64,000 bases of DNA from positions 682,001 to 746,000 of the forward strand of contig PDUO01000004.1 of the NCBI GenBank assembly GCA_003008705.1, in the 5' to 3' direction. The position numbers and the translations under genes were made by a program. This DNA comes from Pezicula radicicola. Taxonomy: Eukaryota > Ascomycota > Leotiomycetes > Helotiales > Dermateaceae. The notes below the pieces were generated by a model. It ran no database searches. It had not been told where the DNA came from and was given only the letters and a program-made list of their open reading frames with translations. The stretch's first letter is position 1. Each line of letters starts with the position of its first letter. Positions 45,701 to 55,900 of the stretch are shown piece after piece.

Positions 45701-46506
45701 TCGTAATCGTCGCCCTCCATCAAGATTCCTCCACTGTCACTTATCACGGACTTGCCATGTCGACTTCCTTCGCGATTGATTCGTATTGGCGTCTTTGGCT
45801 CCGCAGCCTTTCTCTCCTCGTTCCTCTCTTCTTCCAGCACTATCTGCTCTGCCATCCGATCACGTCTCTGAGCCGCTTGTGCTGCAGCAAGGTCACGACC
45901 CAAGATTATTTGGTGTGTATTCATGTAGAATTCCCCGTCTGCGAATTCGACCTTTGCGTATGCAGAGATGCGGGTCTCATCATTCTCGTGGAGGTATGGT
46001 GAAGGGTCTAGGTATGGCCGATGTTGCGAAGCTCCGTCCATTTGTGGAGGCATTGCTCCAAGACCATCCATAGGTACTGTACCCACGAGCCCATTAATAG
46101 CAGGGTCGTAGAATCGGCCGCCATTCATCATCATTAATACATTGAGTGTATCGGCATCCATATCGAGAGTACTCATGGGAGGAAAGCCAGATTGAGTGTC
46201 TTGAATGAGGTTTGCGCCGTCCGGGATTGCGGCCTCCATTGTCAGGTGCATGTTTCCGTTCTGAGTTTGCACGTCTCCTGCATGTTCTTCAACCGCTGCC
46301 AGCTCTTTGTTCCCTTGTGGCACCTCCGGAAGTAAAGTTGCACTTCGTTCGCGAGAATCATGATTGTTCTTCGGAGCGTCCTCCTCGGCATTCACCGCTG
46401 TCACTTGGTGGAGTTCGAGATGCGGGCGCGGGTTGTCATCGTGACTGATTTCCGTAGAAGCCATGGCGGCAACGACTTCTTTCGTTGCAGCTTGCGGTGA
46501 AGTCAT
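42757..46506 (-). CDS. FHL1: FHA and fork-head transcription factor (FHL1-like)
   Basis: An intronless 1249-aa nuclear regulator. An FHA domain, which binds phosphothreonine, lies in about residues 180-420. Its first strand region (ISAYAKVEF..HQIILGRD) is separated from the core (HDCPLVGIHPP, AISRQHVKI, GRNGAFIDDL, MRFVLPD) by about 125 residues of Arg/Ser-rich disordered sequence. An acidic stretch follows. Then come AT-hook-like motifs: KKRGPGRPPKNG near 550 and KVGRPRKHPRPD near 605. The fork-head DNA-binding domain is at about 683-763, with QNYVQLIYDALRDSPTG, a recognition-helix region WQSSVRHNLSQNSAFEK and the wing GKGWMWAI. The C-terminal half is Pro/Gln/Gly-rich and disordered, as in activation domains. 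FHA plus fork-head is the layout of yeast Fhl1, which controls ribosomal-protein genes with Ifh1. Fkh1/2-type factors share the two domains and are the main alternative. Confidence 0.9.
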   Translation of the reverse strand: MTSPQAATKEVVAAMASTEISHDDNPRPHLELHQVTAVNAEEDAPKNNHDSRERSATLLPEVPQGNKELAAVEEHAGDVQTQNGNMHLTMEAAIPDGANLIQDTQSGFPPMSTLDMDADTLNVLMMMNGGRFYDPAINGLVGTVPMDGLGAMPPQMDGASQHRPYLDPSPYLHENDETRISAYAKVEFADGEFYMNTHQIILGRDLAAAQAAQRRDRMAEQIVLEEERNEERKAAEPKTPIRINREGSRHGKSVISDSGGILMEGDDYDSDERARRKERRLRKSRKSTTGSSSQHVSMSRRSSLAMPDAHIVYHAQPQVRRAAPVTSGGVPVDLASLRPSPHDCPLVGIHPPASEPYSKYKAISRQHVKIAFNAKKHLFEAIIIGRNGAFIDDLFYHGDSVVPLKSGSSLQIGPVYMRFVLPDIAIGETGAEQRVEYEDCSLNGSRLENRCSAGGKEMSLEFDDDGRQNADSSDDESGQDQQVTLGEEGEEKEDENELEDEEEKEQEEWEDMDADGEDEEETNGYALAESVEEDNHQPIPPADVAHTGKPLKKRGPGRPPKNGVRSKREEQLAKKEALAQEKAKKTVPQQSETGKENKDGKVKNKVGRPRKHPRPDTPPIKTEKRKYTKRKPKEPADPNAPRQEGEGEEKKPKKEKPVKPPRSPTPQYDVDQLTEEQKSKPPQNYVQLIYDALRDSPTGQMSLPQIYRSMQRKYPYFVVSTTTSGWQSSVRHNLSQNSAFEKTQRDGKGWMWAIKEGATIEKEKKRQKTPPAPAYPQYQQPIYPGAPWFPQGQYPPGQYPLPVYGMQPNYGPGQMHPQYVQGPPPQMNGHPIPGPHPPMNVQPVNGQPIPGYPTPLPPQLTAPGPGLSVTPGGATYRSPYAPDPNPNTAASPPQPGDTQPQSDQQQPQPGGSQAPYQSQYSTAGTSSTQGPPPVQGMQIQPGTQGYPVSASGQPNIQSNSPASHPAPPTQGPSPHSTFGQPGTEGHSPAPLSNLPTQNLPDHSSSGPAIAPHSQPSISVDSKIIQEFKSAMVEGLKAKTDNPEALVDSAINRVLGLSTESTVPGNPLETSIMDGLKQMLLRSQSNSKLAEQPSSQAQSTQQSPLIPGNENGLYVKASQSPKPTEDKTGPTVMQPPLVGQAQSRPSVPRPPMMGMKRTNSDSPASSRLSQTPSASPAPTKGPTHGISISTVGTGNDSTQNTGQASTPAMSSGDIMSTFETTQIIGQKRSLSDADDAREFKRECTSGLPTN

Positions 46507-49500
46507 CGCTGTCGCTTTGGGGCAGCTCCTTCACCGGCGGCGGTTCTCCGTAATCTCTGGGTAAAATTGTCGTGAGGGCGTCTCGATGATCGTCGCAAGC
46601 AGATCTGAAGGCAAGGCTTAAAACCGCGCCGGAGTCTAGGAGAAAGATTTCTCCGTGACACGTGCCAGCCAGACGACGGTACTGCAGGTAGAGGTTGGTA
46701 CCCTCCTTGGACCTCAGGCCGAGAAGGTATGGAGAGAGAGCAGAGGCAGATGGTCTTGCTGGTTGTAATATGGATATATGGGTCGTAGCAGGTCAAGAAT
46801 TCTGTTGTTGTCTCGAGGACTCCCATGGGTACAGGAGGTAGGGACCTACTTTTACATAGACAAGGCTACGGCTTGAGTCTGTCTATCCTAACATCAGGCA
46901 ATCGCCCAAAGAGGAAAGGTGGGTGGTCCCCGCTCGACCAAGGTCAGTCTCAAGCAAAATTTCTTCTCCTAGTAGTTGATCGGTACTGTACTACTGTGGA
47001 TAAATAACTTCGAGCCCGCGGTGGAGTACTGGCATTCATTTATTATCTATCATTTTAGGTTATCTACCTACCTAAGTTTACTCTTGTTCTGCACCTCATA
47101 CAAACTATGCCTTCGAGCAGCACCAACTTGACGAATCACGACTTTGAGATCCGGCTTCAATTGCCACGTCAGACTTGAGTACCCACCCAAGGTACTGTAC
47201 CGCGTATCATGACTGTGACATGAGGCACCACAGCCATCGATAAGAAAACAAAAACATAGGACATTAGACACTACCGAGGTACCTTACTTTTTCCCACAGT
47301 GCTGTAGGGAGGAGTAAGAGAAGGTTGGCAGCTAGCCATTGCATTTGGCTAGGCCACGAACGCCGCCAGATACCTACGAGGCAGTACTCTGTAGTAGTCT
47401 GTAGGTTCGTCGTTCACCAGCGCCAACTTTGCTACTCGTTACGTCACTCAGAACCCAAAGTTGCACTGATACTGTAATACTTCATTTAATACTTTCATCG
47501 TCGTCGACAATTCGTCATTACTCAACTCTATCACCTACACTGAGGTATCCTCAGAAGTATCAAAGTCAAACCGCTAGGCTTGATTATCACTTCTTCTGCC
47601 CGCCCAATGCTCAAACATAGCTCATATTTCCCTTCATAATCCGTTTTCTTGAAGTTCAACTCCACGGTTCACTTAAGAGCAATGGAATACATACCAATTC
47701 CTTGGGTTTGCTTTCAGTGCGGCACGATCAGAATTGTTAACCCTTGTCATTGTAAGGTGGTCGGACCTACCATTGGTTTTGGTGTCGCAATTGTGGCAGC
47801 AGTATGTGATTTCGCGCTCTTTGCTTTGAATTATGATACTCATGATTTTCATTGCAGATAGTCTGCTGGCCTAGTTCGCTTTTATGTGGCTGCTGCGCAA
47901 CTGAGACTGGGAAGAAGTAAGTGAAAGCATCCAGTTTGTAGTGATGCATACATCTTCAGAGCACCTCAGCTCTTAGACTCTGTCTTCGGGAGCTAAACTC
48001 TTTACACAGAATGCTTGGCGCCCCAGCGGACTGGAGTGGCGCTGTGAGCAACGCTATACCTATATGAGCCTTAATTGATATTTGGGAATTGGCCAGGCTG
48101 TCATTGTTTGAGTCACCATGGTGGTCATAAGAACAAACCTTGAGATAGTCCGAAAGGAGGCTGTACTTTGTCTCATTCAAACATCCAGCATAGCTACATC
48201 ACTGTCTCTTTACTTCGCACGTGTAAAGCAGATGGCTTAGTTGCAACCAGGGAATTATTTCCTCTGTTTTGTAGGAACTGGTTTCCTTCATTGTTTTCTC
48301 TTCTGTAGCTCAAGTACATCGCCACGGCTTACGCTCAGTACAGTAAAACCTGCCTATAAGCACAATAGTTATGCAGACATTAAAAGCCATCAGCCTTGTC
48401 GTGAGCTTTTAGATCCTCGCCGTTGCGCCTCCCCAACCCACTCATCTCGATTTCTTTGCAGCCTGATGTAAGCACCAAAGAAACTTTTAACCCACAAGCT
48501 AACAACAAAGGAGCAACTTAGTGCGCATCCCAAATTTCTACATGTGGCATCCTTTCCAGTGGCGGTTCGGTGGCAGATCCAGTACGAAATCCTGTCATAT
48601 ATTATTCTCAATGCTTTGCCGGGACTTCGACCACAGCCTTCTCAAGTACCCACGACGGCACCTGGGACTGGCACTGTGGCTAGTAGTGCTGATTTGCTTG
48701 TAGCCGCTTTGTGAGACAAGTGAAACTTCAGATACAGTCGACAGGCTGGTATGATTTGATTTACGTGTATTTAACGTTAGAAACATGTTGATCTGCTATG
48801 CTTACATCTGTTTATAGTTCATCGAAATTCCGATCTATACATTGATGCCTTCCATGCTATTACCACTATGTATAGTAAGGTCACGCATCAGGAGTGTGCA
48901 TGAAGTGTGTCGCTAATCCTATATTTTGAGAACGACTCACGACTCACAACTAACGACTCATGACTCTAATAACCGCAGACTCATTTCGACACATACCCTG
49001 AAATACAACTTCACGACCTTCTTACCAAAAAAAAAAAATCAGTATTATCATCTGACGGAAAAACAATCACAATAAAAAACTAAATTAACCTTCCACCACG
49101 ATCTTCACAACAGTCCAAAGGGCTTTGATCGTAAAACCTCAAATTCACTACCTCGCTTAGCGTAAAGGTGAGATTAAAGCAAAGTGGTAACTCTCCATTC
49201 CCTCCTGTCTCTGTATTAACTAAAGATATACCAATATCTACTCTCTAAACTATTCCGGTGGTATGTTTGTATGTTTTGTCATAATATTGTCTTTGGGACT
49301 TTAAGTAAAACCAACCAATTTACGTTGTCGCTTCGAGGATAGCGATATATTTAGGCATGACATGATTCTACCAAAGGCGAACTTGGGCGAAACATTCTCC
49401 TACTGGAGATATATCGAATTATCTACGTCGCGACAGGAGATTCAACTAGGTTCTGGTAAACACTGGCTTGTTGGCGCTAGCTAGCTATGTTATCGGATGC

Positions 49501-49776
49501 CATGGCAATCATTTAATAGCGAAGAAAATTACATTGAGTGAATTAGTACTATCAGAGGGTCTGTTTGAGTTAGTCAAATAATACAGCGAATCACAGGAAG
49601 GCAACCAAATTACCGCCGCACACACAAACAATCGCAACAATAGTAGCGACGATATTTCAAGCTCGCTTATTATCTCACCTTATTCCAAATTACAACAACT
49701 TCCTCACACACTGACTTCTCAACCTAACACAATACCCTCCTCACTGTGTGCAACCTCGCTCCCAACAACAAAAAGT
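46507..49776. other. Long intergenic region with leaders of two divergent genes
   Basis: 3.3 kb without a firmly supported gene. The left end holds the fork-head gene's 5' leader, including a 107-codon upstream frame (46503-46826, minus). A short plus-strand frame from 47682 has a WVCFQCG motif but no convincing exon structure. An A-run lies at about 49027-49038. The right end should hold the promoter and leader of the gene at 49777, ending in C/A-rich sequence typical of fungal leaders. Confidence 0.45.
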
Positions 49777-52131
49777 ATGGCTCCCAAAAGCGACGACGAC
49801 AACGCGCTTAACAACTCTGCCCGAATGACCCGAACCCCAAAAGACGCCGGTCTCATATACGATGAGGATGTGCGTGGAGGTTACATCGCACCACCATTGA
49901 AAGAAGATGAACCCCATGCGACCCTGGTTGAGCAGTTCGTATTCTTAGGAGGAGACAACTACCAAACTAGTCACCCCATTGATCGCATAAACTGGGCAAG
50001 TGGAGCTCGCGAAAAGTACAAACCGAAAAGATCTGCTGTTGCAAGAACAGCCAAACCTGGAATTCTCGGCTTAGATTCTACTCAAGGAAATGGAAAGCTC
50101 CTGGATAGTAACTCGCCTTCGGCAACAACTCAACCACGACCTACAGTGGATTTACCTGAAGTTGCTTCAAACAATGGCCCAAAGCAGCCAGATACTGCAG
50201 CTGACCCCGAAAAGCCTATGGCACACTCCTCAGCAATAGACGCCTTGGACCGGAAGAGAAGTGACACGGAAGCTGAAAACCCTCTCTTTTGCGCTCGCGT
50301 GAAAGAATGCCACAACAACTTTAACCCGCACCAACTTACACTTCCAAATGGCCAACGTCCTGTTCCGGAAGAATTGGCAACAGTCCAAACGCTACGAAAC
50401 ATCTTCGAGTCATCTCAACCAACTAGAGACTACCAGAAGCCACTCATCGAGTGTTTGCCTTTAGTCGCCGGCACTGATCCGGATTCTATTGACGTGTTCC
50501 GCGGAACCTGGCCCATTCATGATGCAAAGGCTGTTCATGGTATTGCTAAGAGCCATGATGAGTTCTTCGACAAACTTCAGCAAGTTCATGTTCCTAAGGG
50601 AACGGTGCATTGGATCATGCGTGGTTGTAAAGGTCGTAAGCCTACACTCGATCCACAGGTCGATCCAGATAAACCCATAGATGGTCCAGAGAGTAAAATT
50701 AGACATGATCAAGTCGAGGAAAAATTACATAACATATTGCGATATCATCCTTTGTCAAGACTTCATGAAATCTCGAATGCGGAAGAAACTGCCATCGGCA
50801 GAGAAAGATCGACCGCAGCTAGTCGCTACTCGTACGTACCTTCTTTTCTCGACCAACGAGAGATCGAAACCTTTCAACTTCCCCATTCTTCTAACGACAT
50901 CAAAGAATTTGTAACTGAAGGACGTGCCATCAAGCGGAACATCAATAACACTCGCAACGAATTTCTTAAAAGAATTTGCGAAGGAAGCCAAGCCACAATA
51001 CCTTCTTCTGGAGTAAGTCATATCGAACTCGAGATGGATTCCGACGAGGCTGTACATTTAGATACTATGAGACATATCGAGGATCTCGAGTGCCAATTAA
51101 AGAGAATGAGAGAGGAGCCTGGGATTCCACCACCACCAGAGCGAGTAACAAACGATCCAGCTCCCCTGAGCTACGATCCATTGAGCCAAAAACCAACCGA
51201 AGAGCAGCAGCTCATGGAAAAAATACGAATAGCGAAAGAGGCGGTGGAAGTGTTCGGGCCCGATTTCAAGCTACCATCACCCCCCAAGAAGTCTAATGAC
51301 AGAAACGCTTCTTCTGATTTGGATACAAATATGGGCAATTCTGTGGATGGCATCAATGTTGTATCCCCAGAAAATAACATCCCCCACAACAGAAGCACTG
51401 ACGATGGAGGCGTACCTTGGGCTGACTTAGAATCTGCGAATGGAGACGCACTTTGGAACCGTTACAAGCATGACGTTGCATCTGCGCAAGCATTTGGTGC
51501 TGCAATGGAAGCTCAAGAAGCTCGGAACAAGAGAACTACCAGCAGCGGAGACGGGCCTCCACATAAGAGAATTCGGAGCAACGAGGAAGTGCAAGGCGAT
51601 AGCACTGTGGGTGGTACAGAGGCGGACAGCAGCGAATTAAGCGAGCCTCCTTCAGTTGGTAAGGGCCTGTCTGCCCCACCGAGACGTCCCAGCAAGAGTT
51701 TTCTTGCTTCCCGGAATTCTTCTCAACTACATTCATCAGCGCCGTCAACACCCCCCAGGGAGAGTAAAAAAGAGCCCACATACCAGACTCCTAACCAGCA
51801 CGTCGGGCCAAAAGAAGCTAGTATCACGGACAACACTCCAATCCGGATCGGCCTGCCAACTTCATCTACGAAGAAGTCTGGTCGCAAGATGGTCACGGTT
51901 ACTTTCACCAACGTTGCAAACCAAATAGCTGGGATGGAAGTCATTGAGACTGCTGCAAAGCAACACCTGAAAGCCGCCAATATTAAGATTCTTGCAAATT
52001 TCGATGAAGAAGCTGTAGAGGTTAAAGTGACAGGTCCTGCTGAGTCTAATCTGGAGGAGTTCGTTCGAAAGCATATTTACGAGGAATGGATCCAGGAGTT
52101 GACCCACGAAGACAATTCAAGCTCAGATTGA
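49777..52131 (+). CDS. Conserved-looking 784-residue orphan, probably nuclear
   Basis: An intronless frame of 784 aa with coherent codon use and start context AAGTATGGC. It is largely disordered and charged. The N-terminal third has a possible folded segment with VEQFVFLGGDNYQTSHPIDRI near residue 50. Residues about 190-290 include QTLRNIFESSQPTRDYQKPL and VPKGTVHWIMRGCKGRK. A coiled-coil-like stretch lies near 425-450 (HIEDLECQLKRMREE). The basic patch HKRIRSNEE near 605 may be a nuclear localisation signal. The last 80 residues look folded (KMVTVTFTNVANQIAGMEVI through EFVRKHIYEEWIQELTHED). I recognise no named family. Chromatin or nuclear scaffold roles would fit but are unsupported. It converges on the helicase gene. 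Confidence 0.8.
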   Translation: MAPKSDDDNALNNSARMTRTPKDAGLIYDEDVRGGYIAPPLKEDEPHATLVEQFVFLGGDNYQTSHPIDRINWASGAREKYKPKRSAVARTAKPGILGLDSTQGNGKLLDSNSPSATTQPRPTVDLPEVASNNGPKQPDTAADPEKPMAHSSAIDALDRKRSDTEAENPLFCARVKECHNNFNPHQLTLPNGQRPVPEELATVQTLRNIFESSQPTRDYQKPLIECLPLVAGTDPDSIDVFRGTWPIHDAKAVHGIAKSHDEFFDKLQQVHVPKGTVHWIMRGCKGRKPTLDPQVDPDKPIDGPESKIRHDQVEEKLHNILRYHPLSRLHEISNAEETAIGRERSTAASRYSYVPSFLDQREIETFQLPHSSNDIKEFVTEGRAIKRNINNTRNEFLKRICEGSQATIPSSGVSHIELEMDSDEAVHLDTMRHIEDLECQLKRMREEPGIPPPPERVTNDPAPLSYDPLSQKPTEEQQLMEKIRIAKEAVEVFGPDFKLPSPPKKSNDRNASSDLDTNMGNSVDGINVVSPENNIPHNRSTDDGGVPWADLESANGDALWNRYKHDVASAQAFGAAMEAQEARNKRTTSSGDGPPHKRIRSNEEVQGDSTVGGTEADSSELSEPPSVGKGLSAPPRRPSKSFLASRNSSQLHSSAPSTPPRESKKEPTYQTPNQHVGPKEASITDNTPIRIGLPTSSTKKSGRKMVTVTFTNVANQIAGMEVIETAAKQHLKAANIKILANFDEEAVEVKVTGPAESNLEEFVRKHIYEEWIQELTHEDNSSSD

Positions 52132-52915
52132 GTATTGTGATATGATGGAGTAAGGGAAGGATGGGTATGGCCGCCAACGCAACAGGTGCCGTGGGCATGA
52201 GCGGCATGGAGGCTTTTGTACGATTAGCATAAGAACTTATGCAGTTTTGTATTAAGTAACTGTTGTATCCTCAGTTTGTTTGAGTTACTTTCTTTATCCA
52301 AATTACTCCGTCCGTTTGTATCACAGGTTCGATTGAATAGCCCATTTCGGATCACGCAGTCTGGAGCCCTTTCAATTCTTCTCGCCCGTGATTTCACATC
52401 ATTGATATCCTTTTCAACGAAGTCGTGCAACGTGTGGTCGTGTTTTAATCTTGAAGTAAGCTATTGTAAGCATTTAGGGATAAGTAATGCCATTGGACTA
52501 ATCACTACATCCGTAAGTGTTAGATTGTGGTTGAGAATGTAGCTTAAGTGTGGCTCGGTCGTGAATTTCAGAGAAGCACTATTGCGGCCACACTATTGGC
52601 ATACCGTTCCTAAGTGCCCAAGGTCTCTCATGGCGCCTTAAGGTAAATTTGAGGAGCAGAAACGAATGTTGTCCTTAAACAGCTGAAGCCCCTGCCAACA
52701 GTAATTTGTTGTATTAATAGGTCAGTTTCAAGTTTTGAGACACAGCTTGTGGAGGCTGGGCTCAAAGAATTACAAGAATGGTGCCAGATTCCTCATTAGA
52801 GACTAACTTCGAATTCTCTATTTTGTACGCTGCTGTAGTCTATGAATGGCCGCTGAAGTTGGCTAGTCCTACAATTGGAAGTTTTACCAAACGAGGCCTC
52901 ACCCGCCTTGCAAGA
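52132..52915. other. Convergent 3' intergenic region
   Basis: 784 bp between two converging genes. Contains 3' UTR sequence of both. Short frames near 52276-52542 show no domain resemblance. Confidence 0.45.
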
Positions 52916-55900
52916 TCATCTGTCCTTAAACTCCTGAGAAAATACCTTCTGCCAAACATCCATCCATCTCTGTTGTGGAGTCGTCAGGGCTTTCCCAGGA
53001 TTCTTGAAAGTTCTTGTCAAAATATCGCGAAGCCTCGCCCGCAAAGTTTTGATCACTAACATTGCTTTCCAATCAGAGACTGCAAATCGTGCTCTGTTTC
53101 CATCTAAAATGAAAACACCAGCGTACATCTGTGGAGGCTGAAGTTAGCTTCGACTTTCTGAAAGAAACCTAGAGGTGGTCTTACATCGCAGCGAACGTCC
53201 CCACAAAGAAGAGCAATCGCAAAATCCTCTACTGCGGTTGTCTCATGCGCATTGTAGAACCTGGGAATGTTAATGGAAGAATTTTGTACAAATGGCCATT
53301 TCAACATACTGCTTTGCTTGCATGATGTGGTAGTAAGACAGCCACTTTAATTCGTGATGGCCCTTGTTCACAGATGATGGATGTAGGCTGATGGACTGGT
53401 TATTCGCACAGTTGCGGAAACCTTTCCCATCGCGGATAAGCAGTTTGGGATAGAAACTCCAGCCAATAACCGACGTAGTTATGATGTCGTTATCGCTATT
53501 AGCATTGGCTCTCTGGGGAATGTCAAAGAACTGCCGCTTTCTGCTAGAGAATCGTGTCCTATATAATCAGTATACTCTTCCCAACAAAGATTGTATAGAT
53601 GACATACTTATTAAGCATAGTTCTTTCCAGCTCGGTGAGTGGAAGGAAGCCTGAGTCTACCAAAGAGACAACGAGTTGGCCTTTGAGGTCCTCAATATTG
53701 GATAAAGTTTGTTGACTTAAAAAGTTCTTCTTGCAGAATTGGTACTCGGATCCATTGGTTAGGCAAACACGCTTCCAAGCCAGGTACGCATTGTATATGG
53801 TTAAAAGGTCGGAGTCACCTGCACATGTAAGCTTTTGTATTTCAGCAAGAAAGGCAGTCTACTAACCTCTCCGAAAAGCAAGTCTGATGGTATCTGCCTG
53901 CGCTCGTGCCCCAAACGGAGCGGTAAATGGGGATTTTGAAGACAAAATGGCTGCAATAGTAATAGTAGCATCCAGACATTTGAATATGCTCCCGTAGAGT
54001 ATGAGTTTACCCAAGAATACATCTAATGGCAGCCGGGCGAGTTGAATACCTAAGGGCGTTAAGTCTTCACCTGGGGTCAGCGCCCTAACATCTATCAGGG
54101 CGTCTATCGCGCGGCGAATGTTCTTGGCAGACGGGGGATCTAACGCCTGACTGAGGGTATCTTCGATGCCACCTAATTTGCAGATCTTCACGCGGATTGC
54201 GAGGTCCTGAAGTGACAAACGAAGTAGTTCAGGTGTTTGCTGATCGGCCATCTAGAGTAGGGCAGTTAGAACAAAAGGAGCGTGACTCCCAAGGGGTAGC
54301 ATTTTATGAAAAGACTAAACAAAAGGTGGACGGGACTTACGAGCTCATCATGTCTGTATTTAGTGAAGAGATGGAAACACAAGCCCTCTTGCACTCTTCC
54401 TGCTCGACCTCTACGTTGCTTGGCGTTTGCCTTGCTTATGAATGTTTCCAAAAGTCTGGACAGTTGTCTCCTCTCATCAAATCTTGTGGCGTGTTAGCAA
54501 ACTCAATAGTAAAGTAGAACGGGAAACATACCTCATCTCCCTATGTTTTCCAGTATCAATGACGCAAGTGACATCAGGTATAGTGATACCAGTCTCTGCA
54601 ATATTTGTTGCAAGGACAATCTTCCGAGTTCCGGGGGGTGGAACAAGAAATGCAGCTTCCTGGTCCTCGCTTGCGATGGTTGAATGGAGTGGGTAGATAT
54701 ACCAATTAGAAGAGAAGGCTGGGTGGCCCAGGAGCATATCGTTGAGTTGACGGATCTCTCCGATACCGGGCAAAAAGACGAGAATTGCTTTGCTATACAT
54801 TGCGTACCTGTCATCCGTAGAGATCTTTGCAATAAGCTGGGTTACAAGTTCAAAATCGATCCGGTATGGATCCATCTGAGCGATCGTGGTACGAGTTTTG
54901 CCACTATATCCACGCAACTCCTTGATGTTTTCAGCCTTGGTGGATTCGCTGAGGGTCGTCTCAGCGATCTCAATATCATCATCTAGGTCTGTAAGCTTCT
55001 CTCGGTAACCGTTGTCTAAAGAGTACCCTGTGAATTCAACGGCATCTTCCAGGTACTGCACCTGGACAGGAAAAGTTCGACCCGGAACATTCAATACTGG
55101 TGCACCATCCAAGTATTTTGAGAATCGGTCAGCATCCACGGTTGCAGACATCAACACGACCTTTAGGTTCGGCCGTCGCAGCATGAGCTTTCGAAGGACA
55201 ATGAGTAAAAAATCACTGTCAATTGTGCGCTCGTGAACCTCATCCAAAACGATATGCGTAATGTCTTTAAGATCATTAGATCCTTCAAGCATTCGCATCA
55301 CAATTCCAGTGGTTGCGTACACCAGCCTTGTCTCCTTAGAAGTATTTGACTCAAGTCGAATGGCATAGCCCACCAAGGACCGAGAAGTCCCAACATCATT
55401 CTTTCGCTCTCCAAGCTCTTCGCTGACACGTCTTGCTAACGAGATTGCAGATATCCGTCGGGGTTCAGTACAATAAATTTTACAAGGCTTGCCTTTGAGC
55501 AATTCATGTTCTAGGATGAACGCCGGAACCTGTGTGCTTTTACCACTGCCATTGACATAAGTATTTTCATTTGGCAGAGAATGAACGCTGACTTACCATC
55601 CGGTCTCACCGCAGATGATGACAACTTGTTCACGATCTATAGTTTCGAGCACTTGTTCCCTGAAGCCCCACATTGGGAGTTGCATGCGCGATTGCTGAGA
55701 TCAGTTAACACCAAATTAGAAGGTTGGGTGGAGGGGGGATCCAAAAAAAAAGGCCAAAAAAAAACTCACAAGCATCATGTTGTAGCTTGGAGTGCTAGAC
55801 TTCTCCAACCAAATTCGATGATACACATCAGGAGTAAGTGCGGATCGAGCGGCCTTGTCAGTCCCAGATTCATCACCATTTTCAGGCAAACGAGCGGCAG

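Noticed and set aside
45757..46073. Plus-strand frames opposite the fork-head gene
   Set aside because: Antisense shadows of a long conserved coding sequence.
47682..47861. Small Cys-containing protein beginning MEYIPIPWVCFQCG
   Set aside because: Only a short frame; a possible intron at the GTAAGG leads to an almost immediate stop, so no convincing product.
48540..48720. F-box-like peptide in gene-free DNA
   Set aside because: A short resemblance in one frame only, with no flanking exons or start; likely chance.
52310..52350. Possible tRNA B-box (GGTTCGATT)
   Set aside because: No matching A-box, acceptor stem or anticodon arm at the right distance.
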